From Ogataea parapolymorpha DL-1 (Eukaryota; Ascomycota; Pichiomycetes; Pichiales; Pichiaceae), in the NCBI RefSeq assembly GCF_000187245.1, contig NC_027862.1:434001-498000 (forward strand): 64,000 bases of DNA. Reading direction: 5' to 3'. The translations under genes and the position numbers were made by a program. Positions 49,082 through 60,741 of this stretch are shown here, piece after piece; the stretch's first letter is position 1, and every line of letters starts with the position of its first letter. The notes beneath the pieces are model-generated. The model worked only from the letters and a program-made list of their open reading frames with translations. It did not search any database and had not been told where the DNA came from.

Positions 49082-51214
49082 ATGCCTCATTATATTACAC
49101 TGGCTACGTGCGCGTTAAATCAGTGGGCCCTTGATTTTGAGGGTAATAGAGATCGAATCCTCGAATCAATATTGGAAGCAAAAAGAAGAAAAGCGTCCTT
49201 AAGAGTGGGGCCGGAACTGGAAATTCCGGGTTATGGTTGTTTAGACCACTTTCTGGAAAATGATGTTTACCTACATTCATGGGAAATGTATGCATCAATT
49301 TTGACAGATAATCGGACATTTGGAATTCTTCTTGATATTGGCATGCCCATCATGCATAGAAACCGTAGATACAACTGCCGTGTTCTGTCTTACAACGGTC
49401 AGATCCTATTAATCCGCCCAAAGATTGTTCTTGCAAATGATGGAAATTATCGAGAGATGAGGTATTTTACCCCTTGGTTGAAAACTCAATATGTTGAGGA
49501 ATATATCCTGCCTCGAATGATTCAAAGGATAACGAATCAAGTTACCGTTAGATTTGGTGATGCAGTGATAAGTACTTTGGATACATGTATGGGAGCAGAA
49601 ACATGTGAAGAGCTATTTACTCCTCAAGCCCCTCACATATCCATGGCATTGGACGGAATAGAGATTATCAGCAACTCTTCAGGATCGCATCACGAATTGC
49701 GAAAATTGGACACAAGAATGGCCATGATCATTGAAGCCACTAGGAAATGTGGAGGCATTTATTTGTATGCCAACCAAAAAGGTTGCGATGGAGACCGTTT
49801 GTACTATGATGGATGTGCGCTGATTGCAATGAACGGAAAGGTGGTTGCTCAGGGATCTCAATTTTCTTTGAACGATGTTGAAGTCATAACGGCAACTATC
49901 GATTTGGAGGAAGTGAGGGCTTACAGAGCATTAATTTCTCATGGGCTTCAGAGCCGCTTAACGCCAAAATACGAACGAGTTCACGTTCCTGCAGAACTAA
50001 GTCCGGACTCCATGAACTTTGACATGAAAATCAATCCTTCTGTCCCACAGCAGTTAAAATACTACAAACCAGAGGAGGAGATTGCGTACGGACCAGCATG
50101 CTGGCTATGGGATTATGTTCGTCGAAGCAAGGGCTCTGGGTTTTTCATACCATTAAGTGGAGGAATCGATAGCTGTGCAACATCTGTTATAGTGCATTCG
50201 ATGTGCCGATTGGTTGTCCAGGCATGTAAAGAGGGCAATCAAAGGGTTATAGAAGATGTGCAAGCAGTTGCAAATATGCCTCAAGGCTGGATTCCCACTT
50301 CACCTCAAGTCCTGGCCGGGAAGATTTTTCATACGTGCTATATGGGAACTAAAAACTCCTCGGTCGACACTAGAAGCAGAGCCAAAGAACTCGCGGAAAA
50401 AATAGGATCTTACCATGTCGATTTAAATATGGACTCTCTTGTGTCAGCCACCATCAGTGTCTTTGAAGTGACGACAGGAAGAAAACCAGTGTTTAAGATA
50501 TTTGGTGGATCCAATATTGAGAACCTAGCGCTGCAAAACATTCAAGCCCGGCTAAGAATGGTGCTCGCTTATCTATTTGCTCAGCTTTTGCCATGGGTTA
50601 GAGGAAGGAACAACACAGGTGGACTTTTGGTTTTAGGATCTGCAAATGTGGACGAACAGCTAAGGGGTTATTTGACTAAGTATGATTGCTCATCAGCCGA
50701 CATCAATCCAATTGGTGGAATATCGAAATCAGATTTGATTAGATTCATAATGTGGGCCGAAAAAGAATTTGAGCTTCCTATTTTGAAGAGTTTTGTGGAT
50801 GCTACACCAACGGCTGAGCTCGAGCCGATCACTGCTAGCCACGTCCAGTCGGATGAAGCAGATATGGGATTCACTTACGAAGAATTAAGCATGTTTGGAA
50901 GATTGCGGAAAGTTGACAAATGCGGACCATATTCCATGTTCATCAAATTGTTACATATATGGGGTGATAAGAAGACTCCTGAAGAGACTGCCGACAAGGT
51001 AAAAAACTTTTTCTGGTATTATAGTGTGAATCGGCATAAGCAAACAGTTAGTACTCCGTCCTACCATGCAGAGCAATACTCTCCAGATGATAACCGGTTC
51101 GATCTACGTCCGTTCCTGATAGACCCAAAATTCAGTTGGGCGCGGCAAAAGATTGACGACGTTTTATCAAAATTGCGAACGGATGAAACACTTAGTACAA
51201 TGACAGTGGACTAA
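49082..51214 (+). CDS. QNS1: Glutamine-dependent NAD+ synthetase
   Basis: 710 aa (S. cerevisiae 714). It converts deamido-NAD to NAD+ with ATP, taking ammonia from glutamine. The N-terminal nitrilase-like glutaminase domain has the Glu-Lys-Cys triad: E45 ([12 protein letters not shown]), K114 ([20 protein letters not shown]) and C175 ([15 protein letters not shown]). The C-terminal synthetase domain has the PP-loop [10 protein letters not shown] (359-368), [20 protein letters not shown] and the [13 protein letters not shown] motif. Codon 484 is CTG at the conserved leucine of [10 protein letters not shown]. The protein is cytosolic and nuclear, the last step of de novo and Preiss-Handler NAD synthesis. 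It converges with PPE1. Confidence 0.97.
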   Translation: MPHYITLATCALNQWALDFEGNRDRILESILEAKRRKASLRVGPELEIPGYGCLDHFLENDVYLHSWEMYASILTDNRTFGILLDIGMPIMHRNRRYNCRVLSYNGQILLIRPKIVLANDGNYREMRYFTPWLKTQYVEEYILPRMIQRITNQVTVRFGDAVISTLDTCMGAETCEELFTPQAPHISMALDGIEIISNSSGSHHELRKLDTRMAMIIEATRKCGGIYLYANQKGCDGDRLYYDGCALIAMNGKVVAQGSQFSLNDVEVITATIDLEEVRAYRALISHGLQSRLTPKYERVHVPAELSPDSMNFDMKINPSVPQQLKYYKPEEEIAYGPACWLWDYVRRSKGSGFFIPLSGGIDSCATSVIVHSMCRLVVQACKEGNQRVIEDVQAVANMPQGWIPTSPQVLAGKIFHTCYMGTKNSSVDTRSRAKELAEKIGSYHVDLNMDSLVSATISVFEVTTGRKPVFKIFGGSNIENLALQNIQARLRMVLAYLFAQLLPWVRGRNNTGGLLVLGSANVDEQLRGYLTKYDCSSADINPIGGISKSDLIRFIMWAEKEFELPILKSFVDATPTAELEPITASHVQSDEADMGFTYEELSMFGRLRKVDKCGPYSMFIKLLHIWGDKKTPEETADKVKNFFWYYSVNRHKQTVSTPSYHAEQYSPDDNRFDLRPFLIDPKFSWARQKIDDVLSKLRTDETLSTMTVD

Positions 51215-51265
51215 CTTGGGACTGCATGTATTTGGCAGATAATCTATTGAAGTCCCAATCAGCAT

Positions 51266-52528
51266 TTAATGGGAGACTCCCCATTTGGCGTTAAAGGCAC
51301 TAAGTAAGTCCGCCTGAGATTTAATGTTTGACGAGGACGAGTTTGTAGATGCGAATTTGTAGTCATTTCTCTCAACAAAGTCAACCAGACTTGCAGCTAC
51401 TTTGAGTGGTATGTCTTCATGCACAAAATGTCCTAAGTTGCTGGCGTCCTGCGATGGTATAGTTTGAGTAGCTGTGGTGATTGTATTGGCATGATTCAGC
51501 TGATTGTTGTGAAAAACGACCAATTGGTATTTGCCCTGCATCTGTCCTATCATTAAGTCTTTGTCCAAGTAATCATTATTGGCCAAGATGAGTAGCTTGG
51601 AAATGCGATTGGGTATGCTGACAAACCTTTTTGACAAACCTTCAAACCAATCGTGCCAAAAAGGTTCAGTTTTCCTTAAGTCGATAATCCATTTATATTG
51701 TCCTTCTTCGGTGCGAGTGAATAAACTTGGCACAGAAATGAGTGAGCTATCAACATTGTGCAACAGATTTGAATCGATATGCCATCGAACGGCATGTTCA
51801 ATAGATGGAAACTGCTTAGGTATTGTATTTAAGTAGTTGTTCATAGCAGAAAGTGATTTGACAGCAGTGTCCTCGACGATGTCAATCATGACTAAACCAG
51901 AAACGAGTTGCCCCAAATTCTTCTTTAAACAGGCACTCTTGTTTACATCATCCGATATGACCTTAGTCAAGATTGAACCCCCAAGCGAATGTCCGACGAA
52001 AAAATAGCTTGGAGGAGGCCCCTCTGTAATGTACTTTTCATGGAAGCGTTGAAACAAATAGCGAAAATCGTCACATAAATTGTCAAATGAAAGCTTACTA
52101 TTCTCCTCATTGGAAGAGTTGAGCAATCCTGTACGCCCATGGCCTCGCATATCAAATGTGAACACACCTGGAACACTTGAAATTGATTGCATCTCGCATT
52201 GTCTTTCAAGAGCTGGTGCTAATTTAGCGAAGGTGGCCCCACTTGAACCAGCACCGTGATGCATTACCAAAATAACTGATGAATCGCCAATTTTCTGGCG
52301 TGGGGGCTTATAATAAGTTTGAAACAGATAGCCATCATTATTCGTGAACACCTCAAGATGCGGGAAAAATAAAGTGATATCAGGTACTTCTTTGGTACTG
52401 ATACGTGATTCTTTTCTTCTGGTATTTGGCAATTGACCTAGTGAGTCCGCTCTCTCTGAGGAGAATTTAGACGGAGAATCTAGCTGCCGTGCCTTTTTTC
52501 TTAGTAAATCATTGGCAAGTTCGGACAT
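51266..52528 (-). CDS. PPE1: Protein phosphatase methylesterase 1
   Basis: 420 aa from the ATG at 52528. An alpha/beta hydrolase that removes the methyl ester from the C-terminal leucine of the PP2A catalytic subunit. Visible features: oxyanion-hole segment VILVMHHGAGSSGATFAKLA, FDMRGHGRTG, the nucleophile elbow VGHSLGGSI (Ser at about residue 181), the acid region VMIDIVEDTA and the C-terminal catalytic histidine in NLGHFVHEDIP. S. cerevisiae Ppe1 is 400 aa. Confidence 0.93.
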   Translation of the reverse strand: MSELANDLLRKKARQLDSPSKFSSERADSLGQLPNTRRKESRISTKEVPDITLFFPHLEVFTNNDGYLFQTYYKPPRQKIGDSSVILVMHHGAGSSGATFAKLAPALERQCEMQSISSVPGVFTFDMRGHGRTGLLNSSNEENSKLSFDNLCDDFRYLFQRFHEKYITEGPPPSYFFVGHSLGGSILTKVISDDVNKSACLKKNLGQLVSGLVMIDIVEDTAVKSLSAMNNYLNTIPKQFPSIEHAVRWHIDSNLLHNVDSSLISVPSLFTRTEEGQYKWIIDLRKTEPFWHDWFEGLSKRFVSIPNRISKLLILANNDYLDKDLMIGQMQGKYQLVVFHNNQLNHANTITTATQTIPSQDASNLGHFVHEDIPLKVAASLVDFVERNDYKFASTNSSSSNIKSQADLLSAFNAKWGVSH

Positions 52529-53179
52529 CAAATTTTATTATCTCAGAAGATAATACATTTACGACCTTCTACTAGCAAAGGACTTCTATGTTTTCGATTA
52601 CGTAATCAACCAAGTCTGTCCTAAGGATAGCCAAGAGAAGAGAGATTGCAGCAACCCGAAACCATGCAGTAATTACCTAAACTGCGTTACGGTGGTTGGG
52701 TCCAGATTTAACATGCAGCTTTGTGTATAAGGAAGTTCCGGGCGGTGGAAAGCGTTTCAGACTAGCATTTCTTCCCCAATCTGAACCTTTTTGAGTTTGA
52801 ACTGGAAGTAACAGAGATACAAGGTATTCAGCTGTGCACAGATATACATAAATCAAGAGCTGGGTTTCATGTTGCCAACTTACTCTATACAAAATTATAA
52901 GCCAGTTCAAGCAAAAAAATGCGGGGTGACGGTACATCATCGTTTTCTTTTGTGGTGAGACCATCAAATCGTAAAATGGGGGTGTGGGCTGCGAGGGCAA
53001 TTTCGACTAGGGGTGATTCTTGAGTACTAAGATAGCGAAAAAGAAAGTAAAAGAGGGGTAATGGAAATATTAAATTTGAAATTCGAGTTTAATTAACGTT
53101 AACAATAAATAAAAACATCATCACCAAATCTTCTCTATAAGCATTAAAAGATTGCATACCCACATTGAGGTCAGAACAA
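52529..53179. other. Intergenic region between PPE1 and the CCCH zinc-finger gene
   Basis: About 650 bp that should carry the PPE1 promoter and the 3' UTR of the zinc-finger gene. The only frame of note (52677-53000, reverse, 107 codons) has no family features and I do not call it. Confidence 0.4.
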
Positions 53180-54451
53180 TTATGAGCTCCCTCTATCGTC
53201 CTCACCATGTTTGAAACAACATCTCTTACCGTACCGGCATGATCCTGCCTTAAGCCAATTGGCACATAATTTTGTTTTCCAGTTGTTCGCTCTTTTGACT
53301 TTTTTCAGTTCTTCCTCTCCGTGTGCAAATTGGCATTTAGCTCCATAAGGACAGCTTCCCTTTTCCTGAAATTGTGTGCACATTTCAGTTTTGTAAAGAT
53401 CTCTGTCAACGGTTGCCTTGCTCTTTACGCTTGAGGAAGGAAACGCTTTATGAGACTTGTGGCTGTGTGAAGAAGTGGAACTCCTTTGTTGAAGGCCCTT
53501 TTCGGTATCCTTCCGTTTCATATAGGGGACACCTTCAGCTCTTGGCGAGTTAGATGAATCACTTTCGTTCGCCGCTGGGCTTGCAGGCACAATTAGGTAG
53601 GCGGTATCATCTTGATACATACTGGTGGGAATCACTGCAACATTTAAGTGTTTCCCCTGGATCATAGGTTTGGAGGGATTTAAAAGCAGAAGATTTTCTT
53701 CTGTAAGCGGGTAGGCCAGTTGTGTGCCACCACCATAAACTGGGCTTTTTGTCTCCAACTGGGTTTTTTGAATTGGAATTTGTGGCGAATCGAGCTGAAA
53801 GTGAGACGCGAAATGAGCGGGTCCGTCCATTTGGATTCGAGATTGATCATTGAAAGAGTTGGGGTTTTGCGCAAAGGCAAACGGCGAGGTTTTCTGATGA
53901 AGCTGTTGAAAAGGAATAAAGGGAGAACGTTCTAAATTACTAAAAGCTGCTGGGATAACTTTTAACGATTGATCAAGCCGAGGAGAAACATGAACATTAT
54001 CTGCAGTTGACAAATTTGGAGCACATTGCCTTGAAAAGGGAATCCTGCTAGGATCGAAAACGTTTGAAGACGAGCATTCTAGTGTGTCTTTGGATTTATC
54101 AGCCCATAGATTCGGGATGAGATCCAACATGTCTAGAGGAAACTCCTGTGTCTCAGGGTCTTCAGGCAAAGGATTCGCTTGAGCAAGACCTGGTGTAGAA
54201 CTGGCTGATGACGATGTGTATGTCGAATTTGCAGAGCCGCCACGCTCACGCTCTTTGCTGTCGTCGGAAAGCAGGTTACCAGACGAGGCGGTAGGGGAAA
54301 TCACAGTGGATGTTTCAGACACTGAAGGAGTTATTTCCATCGCAGACAATCCCAGTCTTGCGAAATGCAAGTTGATATCCAGGTCTGCATCCAAATCGAA
54401 TTTAGCGTTATCCTTGACAGGATGATCAAAGGGACCCCAAATACTGGTCAT
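53180..54451 (-). CDS. CTH2: Tandem CCCH zinc-finger mRNA-decay factor (Tis11/Cth2 family)
   Basis: 423 aa from the ATG at 54451. Two C-x8-C-x5-C-x3-H fingers close the protein: YKTEMCTQFQEKGSCPYGAK (first) and WKTKLCANWLKAGSCRYGKR (second), with the TTP-type leader YKTE and the 18-residue linker. The N-terminal 340 residues are Ser/Pro-rich and disordered. Family members bind AU-rich elements (UAUUUAU) and drive deadenylation; in yeast they remodel iron metabolism. The frame extends 41 codons upstream to 54574 through a hydrophobic stretch that looks like untranslated leader. Fingers at the very C-terminus match Cth1/Cth2. The long divergent upstream region is listed separately. Confidence 0.9.
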   Translation of the reverse strand: MTSIWGPFDHPVKDNAKFDLDADLDINLHFARLGLSAMEITPSVSETSTVISPTASSGNLLSDDSKERERGGSANSTYTSSSASSTPGLAQANPLPEDPETQEFPLDMLDLIPNLWADKSKDTLECSSSNVFDPSRIPFSRQCAPNLSTADNVHVSPRLDQSLKVIPAAFSNLERSPFIPFQQLHQKTSPFAFAQNPNSFNDQSRIQMDGPAHFASHFQLDSPQIPIQKTQLETKSPVYGGGTQLAYPLTEENLLLLNPSKPMIQGKHLNVAVIPTSMYQDDTAYLIVPASPAANESDSSNSPRAEGVPYMKRKDTEKGLQQRSSTSSHSHKSHKAFPSSSVKSKATVDRDLYKTEMCTQFQEKGSCPYGAKCQFAHGEEELKKVKRANNWKTKLCANWLKAGSCRYGKRCCFKHGEDDRGSS

Positions 54452-55436
54452 TTTTCGTTTCCCAAAATAAATAAAACGAATAAGGGTCGGGGGGTAGAGC
54501 GAACGGAAAAGCGGGACAACCAAATAAATAAACACTCTTTCAATTGGGATCAGTGAAAAGTTCGCTTTGTTCAATTTCAGATCCTATAGCGGGAACTAAC
54601 AATTTGATAAGTGAAATTGGCAAAACTCGATGAATGGACACTTTCTGTACAAGTGGTTTAAAATAACCCTAATTTCACACAATCGGAATACTCCTCCTTA
54701 CTGGTAGCAAAAAAGAATACAGATCTGGTTGTATGAGCCACTTTGCTAGAAAACGAAACAAGTGAAAGTAGCTCTCAATTTGTTGTCAACTTGATGCCGG
54801 TTTTGACTAGATGAAACTTTTCTCGTTTCTCGGGAAGCCCAAACACAAGCAGCTCTGATATCTAATAACCAGGTAATTCAGTAACTGTGAGTATGACCAG
54901 AAATTCCGAGATATAGTATGGAAGTCGTTCTTTAAAGAATTGTTACCTTGTCCGATATTTAGAGTTTTTTTTCGAATGCTTCTCCTTATATCCTAACGAA
55001 CTTATTGTTTCGAGCTATTTTCACGAAAATTATTATTTATCGGCATTAATGCACAGCCGTATTATAGCATCCTATGATTCACCAGAGACAAAAGCATCGT
55101 CTCTATATGATTAGCAACGTATCCATGACTCACTCGGCCCTGTAGGCCCCCGAACAGTGCATAAATAGCCAGTCATGTTAGCGATCAAACAGAAGGTTAC
55201 GGCTCGTTTTTGTTGTCACCCCCTGATATATCGGAGTACTCGGTGGGGGTTGAAAAATTAGGGAATGAGGTTATGCGAGCTATTATTCATTACATAAGCA
55301 GTAATTTCAACTTACCCGGCTGAAAGATTCAGAATCACAAAGTGGCTAGTGAAGCGTGGCAGTGCCTTGTTTATACTTGAAAAAATTCGACTTGTCTTCA
55401 CAAATCTTAATTCTTTCATTGCCCTTTCAAAGCTCC
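54452..55436. promoter_or_regulatory. Divergent intergenic region between CTH2 and NUP192
   Basis: Nearly 1 kb, long for this genome, holding both promoters and probably a long CTH2 leader. I looked for an iron-responsive motif of the Aft type (core CACCC) and see only scattered partial matches, so no operator is called. Confidence 0.4.
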
Positions 55437-58400
55437 ATGTCCTATCATTGGTCAACGATACCATTTGCTTCACTCTATGGAGCCATTCAGCTTAACCAGC
55501 TTGATATCCAGTTGAAGCTGGTACCTGAACTCCAATTTGATTTGCAAAACCTCTTGCTTAAACCAAAACGAAGCGATGCAAGTAGATCCAGGCTTGAGCA
55601 GGGCAAATTGACGTTCTCAGATGGTATAGAATACCAACTTAATGAAACATTTGTTGCGAATGCCAATAAACTTGCGGACGAACTGAACCTGGACGAACTG
55701 GCAGCAGCGGAGCTACTTTATTACGCATGCCAAAACGAGCAGAAATATTCTGGAACCTCTGCTCTCGATTCCGCCAAAGCTGCATACTATACCAGAAGGC
55801 AGTACATACTACAAATTGTGACTTACTACCTATGTAAGTCTTCATCAGAGGGGTTGAAAACGGCATTTCTATCGAAATTATCTTACGATACCATTCTCTC
55901 ATGTTATCAATGCATTGAACAAGAGCTGGATGATATAAAACAACTGGTAGACCGCTCAAGGCTTATGGGAAATCTTTCGGACCCTAGCTTATTCAAGCCT
56001 ATTATCTACCGCCGAGATTCGCTATTTGAGGAGCACCAGCTTTTGGGAGAACTCTATTTTGCTAAGGTATCTCTATCAAGGATGCAACCCACTGAGTTCG
56101 ACAAAATTTTCAATCACTTTACGTCATTCAGTACAAATGATATCCTAGTGATTAGTTATCTTCCTGGAACCATGAAACAAGTGTCAGAACTCGAAAGATA
56201 CTCAGATGAGGAGGTGAAAAATATGCATCGAAAATTGACTGGACTTACACAAGAATCTCACAAATTAGCAGAAAACCCAATCAAGGCATTTTTGGTGCTG
56301 GTATTCTTAATAAATTTCATTCCATGGTGCAAGTCAGAAAGCTCAAGAACCAAGCAATTCGATTTCACAAGCAGCGTGGAAAATCCAATTAAGCTGCTTA
56401 TTTCAATAGGCGCCTTAGAACAGTTTCTTTCCCTTGCTACCGAAATCTCCAAGCCTGAGTGTTGCACTGATCCTAGGGCAGATCTCATGTACGACTTTCG
56501 CCTATTCCTTCAGCAGCACATTCCAAAATTGTCGCCTTTTAGGTTTCTCGATGTCGATACGGACGCAACAAATCAATTGAAACGGGCAATTCAACAACAG
56601 AGGCTGAATGGAAATCTAACAGCAGATGAGACAGAGGCAGAGATAATTTATATTCCTACCAAGGTGTACAGTTTTGAGGCTCATTTTAGCGACTTCTGCT
56701 CGTCAGTATTCAGCGAATTTGTGCATTCTTTTGTGAAAAATGCTGCATTTGTGCTGACACATCTCCGTGATATGGAAGAAGACCTTCTACTTCTGAGTGA
56801 CTCTCTCGAGTTAGAGGTTTTATCCAAGAATGCCGACCTTGAGCGCTTCTATCTTGCCGTATATTACCTTTACAGATCCAGGCCTCAACTCTCAGCCCAG
56901 TTTTGGGAGGATAGCTCCTCAAATCTATATGGGTTCCTTCAATGGGCCTCACGTTGCAACTCCCCGCTGATAGTGTCGACATTTTGCTGTTTACTTTCTG
57001 CGCTCTCCAACAGCAACGAAAATGCTATTAATGCGTTCAATTTCCTGCAACTCACTAACACATCAACCCAAGAGCTTTCCTTAAAGACCCCGGTAGGCGG
57101 CTCAGCATCAATATCAAATCGCTTTTCGTGTGTCAGCTGGTCATCCATTTTTTCTTCGTTAGCATTTTACAATAAACAGTTGTCTTCCAAGCTACCAATC
57201 ACTCTGTCTGATCATTCTTATTCATTACATCAGAGTACAGACATTGAAAAGAATGTTATAGTTCAGTTAGGGGAAGACTCTTTGATTTTTTTGTCTGGCT
57301 TTTTACAGCTCATTTCTGACATAGCACGAAACAGCGACAGAGCTCGTGCTGAGCTTTACGAAAGTGACAATCGTCAGCTCATCGCAATATTGACGGAATT
57401 TCTGAAAGCCAACACTCCATTATCTGGATCAGTTCTGATGGTTATGAGCTCCCTTGTTGGAGATGGAGTCAACGAAAGGCAGCAAGTATGGAATATTTTG
57501 GATTCCTGGATTTTTTCCAAGCACTCAAAGCTAAGACAATCAAGTGCGGTGTTGAAGGATGTTTTCTTGTCATCACTAAAATCCCCACCCGAAGTTATTG
57601 GGTTTTCTACTTTGGTTCTCAAGCTGCTGCAACCTATGAAGACGCAAGACGAGATTTTTGATCCGATTGAAATTCCCTTTCCTTTGGACTTGGGCTCAAA
57701 TTACAGAAGTCAGGGTATTTGGCCTTATGTGGAGTTTCTTACTACCGAGATCTTTGTGGAGCTTACAAACAAAAAATACGCTGAGGATTACTCAACTCCA
57801 TTGCAACTAACTATCCTCTCTCTATGGGAAACGTGCCTGGCTCAACTAGATCCGGAAATGATTATGGATGCATCTGCTTGCAATTTGAAAGATTTGGATA
57901 ATATCACTGCGTGCAAGAACATCATTCAGTACTTACAATCTCACCCAGGAACTGCAGTTTTGACATTCCTTTATCGGATGCCTGTCCACAATGCTTTATT
58001 CACAATTGCTAACCTCGGAATTGACACACTGAACGAAATTGAGCCGGAATCAAAAGAAACAAAGTTGGTTTTGAAAGCACTCAATGTTATAGAGCTGCTT
58101 TTGGATCGTGAGAGTTTTTATACGGACGAGCTACTACCTATCCTAACCCTTCCTGACAATCCATTCTATATCCCATCCGCAATTAGTACTGGGGGGCTTC
58201 AGTCGTTTGTTGAGGCACTGCTTCTGAATTTGCCATTGCTTGCCAACATTGCGCTGTATGTTGGTCTTTCTGATTCGGAAATTCCCAAGGTAGCGTTGTC
58301 GATTCTCAAAAAGGTTACTTTATACTCCTCATCTAAAGGGATCGCTGAACTGTCACTAGGTTCGAGATTGCTCAGAAAAGATAAGGTGCTCACAATGCTT

Positions 58401-60641
58401 GAGACGATCGACGAGTCTACCAGGATCAGATACTCTTTTATCGAGCAGCTTGAAGCACCAATTGCTGAACCTCAATCAGTTACATTAAAGATTGAAGTGC
58501 TCCAGTTCTTGAACCAAAATCTTCCAAGCACCTCCGGTATAGCGACTGCCTCTCATTTTTTGTTGGGATTAGACACTAGATCAATGACAATCGGTGAGAA
58601 AAACGAGCTTGGATATATTGCTTCAGAAAAGTCCTTGCTGAAATCCATAGTCACACTCTTGAGATCGATTCTACAGGAATTTAGAAAAGTCACAGACATC
58701 GAATATATTCCCGTGAGAATCTGTGCTCTTTGCCTCGAAATAATTTACAAGCTTGTGAAATCTCTCCAGAGCCCTTACGAGCTTTTGAACTTTTTGAGGA
58801 ACGTTGAAGATTCTAATCTGTTCGTTGATTTGTTGACCACCACCAAAAAAATAGGGCTTGATACGTTTTGGAATGGAAGAACATTTGATTCAACAATCAG
58901 TTCCAAAAACCTTTTTGTGACTCAAGGTGGTGGTATGTGTGCACTTATTGCCTTCACAATGTACCGCAGTCTGATTCTTCAGCTGGTTGCGTTGGAGCTC
59001 AGACACACGTCTCTTTACGGTTCGTACTCTTTGACCCGTAAATACGTGAACCTATTGATAGACTCAAAGAATTACGGCACGGGCTCACCCCGGTTGTTTG
59101 AATTTTTAGATGTTCTAGAATTCAAACCAAAAAATATGATCGAAAGAGCCAATGCCGCATTCGAAAAATTCAATTTTGAATACATTCTGAAGAAGATAGC
59201 GATCAAGACATCATTCAGTCATGAAGAAATGAACAGCTTCGCGTACGATCTGTCTATTGTGGATAGGATCAGCGCCCTTGTGGGAAAAGAGTCTCAATCT
59301 TTAGGGTTATTATCATTGAAAGGCGAAAGTGAAAATCTTAAGTACTTTAAGGAGGAATTTCTTCAACTGAGGAAATTACTGATTGCATCAATTTCCTTTG
59401 ACAACTTCAAATTTCACCAACTTCAATGTCTACATTCTTGGACCCTGCTTACTCAAATAATCCTGAATGATGGAGGACTGGAAAGAAATATTAGAATAAG
59501 CTTCATTTTCGAAGTGTTCGAGAACATTGTTCCCCAACTAATAGACTACCTGAACTTTGATGTGGCATATGCCCAAGACCTTATATCTTTGTGCGTCTGT
59601 TTATTCAGGATATATGAGGTCGACAAGGCAAACATCCAAATGTCTGAAAGTGATCGTGAAACTGCTGCTTTGCTCGATTCTACGCGACTTTTCCCGGTCT
59701 TCAAAACTTCAGCCATAGGAATCATGTCTCCTCAATCGACCCCCACAATAAGAGCCGATCTATATGTGCTTGCTAATAACTATCTGCAACAGAGCGCAGT
59801 CAACAAATCGGTGCTGACCGAAATTATGATTTTCATCAGATCTGCTGATCAGAAATTTATTGGATCAATTTGCAATGATTCCCTAACAGCAGAGGGCTCA
59901 TGTAAGATTACAGCGTTGCTGCTTCTAGAGACACTCCTAAAAAGTTCGATATCCTTGCAAGGTTCGAAACTTAGAGGAAGCTTCCTAGTTGACACAATTC
60001 TCCAAAACAATTACCTGCTTTTGCAAGTGCAGCGTATCAAGTCGATGGATGAGATTGTTCTGGCATGTCTTTCTGATCGTCGTCCAAGGATGTCGATTGA
60101 TTCCTTACTCTATGAGCTTACTACTCTCAAAACCCTTTTTTGTCTGCTCACAAGGATAGCTCAAACGGCGATCGGTGCTAAACAATTGTTGCAGTGTGAT
60201 GTATTCAAGGCAATCACTGATTGCTCATTTTTAGCCGAGGACCCAGAAATCGGGCTCACGCTGCTTTTAGAAAGCACAGGGAATGAAGGGTTTGGCGAAA
60301 GGAAATCAATCGAAATCATTCTCTCCCTGGACTCGAGTCTTTCTCACAAAGACAATAAATTAGAAGGGGTTTCTCTTTACGATCTCTACATACCCATATT
60401 CCAGCTTGTGTGTTCGATGATCATATCCTTAGGCCCTCAAAATGAACGATGCATAAAGAAAGCTAAGCAATTAACCGTTCACTTTTCCAAGCTCATCACC
60501 GCGATTCTGAAAAAGGATCTCTCAGCGGGAAAGAAGGAAACTAAGGAGATTAGCGAACTTGACATGCCTGAGGGCTCTAGGTTAAGAGGACTGAACGATA
60601 TGGTCAAATTGATAACTCTTTTGGACACCCTTGTCACATGA
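55437..60641 (+). CDS. NUP192: Nucleoporin Nup192
   Basis: 1734 aa, inner-ring scaffold of the nuclear pore complex (S. cerevisiae 1683 aa). The N-terminus MSYHWSTIPFASLYGAIQ matches the conserved WSxIPFxxLY start, followed by ASRSRLEQGKLTFSDGIEYQ, LADELNLDELAAAELLYY and RRQYILQIVTYYLC, all typical of Nup192. The rest is an unbroken alpha-solenoid with no domain boundaries I can define by eye. The frame is open 27 codons upstream (ATG at 55356), but that segment is not conserved and the start at 55437 is preferred. RBL2 follows 100 bp downstream in the same direction. Confidence 0.93.
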   Translation: MSYHWSTIPFASLYGAIQLNQLDIQLKLVPELQFDLQNLLLKPKRSDASRSRLEQGKLTFSDGIEYQLNETFVANANKLADELNLDELAAAELLYYACQNEQKYSGTSALDSAKAAYYTRRQYILQIVTYYLCKSSSEGLKTAFLSKLSYDTILSCYQCIEQELDDIKQLVDRSRLMGNLSDPSLFKPIIYRRDSLFEEHQLLGELYFAKVSLSRMQPTEFDKIFNHFTSFSTNDILVISYLPGTMKQVSELERYSDEEVKNMHRKLTGLTQESHKLAENPIKAFLVLVFLINFIPWCKSESSRTKQFDFTSSVENPIKLLISIGALEQFLSLATEISKPECCTDPRADLMYDFRLFLQQHIPKLSPFRFLDVDTDATNQLKRAIQQQRLNGNLTADETEAEIIYIPTKVYSFEAHFSDFCSSVFSEFVHSFVKNAAFVLTHLRDMEEDLLLLSDSLELEVLSKNADLERFYLAVYYLYRSRPQLSAQFWEDSSSNLYGFLQWASRCNSPLIVSTFCCLLSALSNSNENAINAFNFLQLTNTSTQELSLKTPVGGSASISNRFSCVSWSSIFSSLAFYNKQLSSKLPITLSDHSYSLHQSTDIEKNVIVQLGEDSLIFLSGFLQLISDIARNSDRARAELYESDNRQLIAILTEFLKANTPLSGSVLMVMSSLVGDGVNERQQVWNILDSWIFSKHSKLRQSSAVLKDVFLSSLKSPPEVIGFSTLVLKLLQPMKTQDEIFDPIEIPFPLDLGSNYRSQGIWPYVEFLTTEIFVELTNKKYAEDYSTPLQLTILSLWETCLAQLDPEMIMDASACNLKDLDNITACKNIIQYLQSHPGTAVLTFLYRMPVHNALFTIANLGIDTLNEIEPESKETKLVLKALNVIELLLDRESFYTDELLPILTLPDNPFYIPSAISTGGLQSFVEALLLNLPLLANIALYVGLSDSEIPKVALSILKKVTLYSSSKGIAELSLGSRLLRKDKVLTMLETIDESTRIRYSFIEQLEAPIAEPQSVTLKIEVLQFLNQNLPSTSGIATASHFLLGLDTRSMTIGEKNELGYIASEKSLLKSIVTLLRSILQEFRKVTDIEYIPVRICALCLEIIYKLVKSLQSPYELLNFLRNVEDSNLFVDLLTTTKKIGLDTFWNGRTFDSTISSKNLFVTQGGGMCALIAFTMYRSLILQLVALELRHTSLYGSYSLTRKYVNLLIDSKNYGTGSPRLFEFLDVLEFKPKNMIERANAAFEKFNFEYILKKIAIKTSFSHEEMNSFAYDLSIVDRISALVGKESQSLGLLSLKGESENLKYFKEEFLQLRKLLIASISFDNFKFHQLQCLHSWTLLTQIILNDGGLERNIRISFIFEVFENIVPQLIDYLNFDVAYAQDLISLCVCLFRIYEVDKANIQMSESDRETAALLDSTRLFPVFKTSAIGIMSPQSTPTIRADLYVLANNYLQQSAVNKSVLTEIMIFIRSADQKFIGSICNDSLTAEGSCKITALLLLETLLKSSISLQGSKLRGSFLVDTILQNNYLLLQVQRIKSMDEIVLACLSDRRPRMSIDSLLYELTTLKTLFCLLTRIAQTAIGAKQLLQCDVFKAITDCSFLAEDPEIGLTLLLESTGNEGFGERKSIEIILSLDSSLSHKDNKLEGVSLYDLYIPIFQLVCSMIISLGPQNERCIKKAKQLTVHFSKLITAILKKDLSAGKKETKEISELDMPEGSRLRGLNDMVKLITLLDTLVT

Positions 60642-60741
60642 ATGGGAACTACATAACTCCGACGCTCGTTAATAATTAAAATTTTGATTACCGAATTAAT
60701 CTTGTTCGCGTTCTAAACAGTAATAAATAATCGCTGAAAGA

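Noticed and set aside
52677..53000. 107-codon reverse ORF between PPE1 and CTH2
   Set aside because: No recognisable motif and unusual composition; it lies in what should be promoter and 3' UTR sequence.
54452..54574. 41-codon hydrophobic extension of the CCCH zinc-finger protein
   Set aside because: A membrane-like leader makes no sense for an RNA-binding protein, and MTSIWGPFDHP at 54451 is a natural start.
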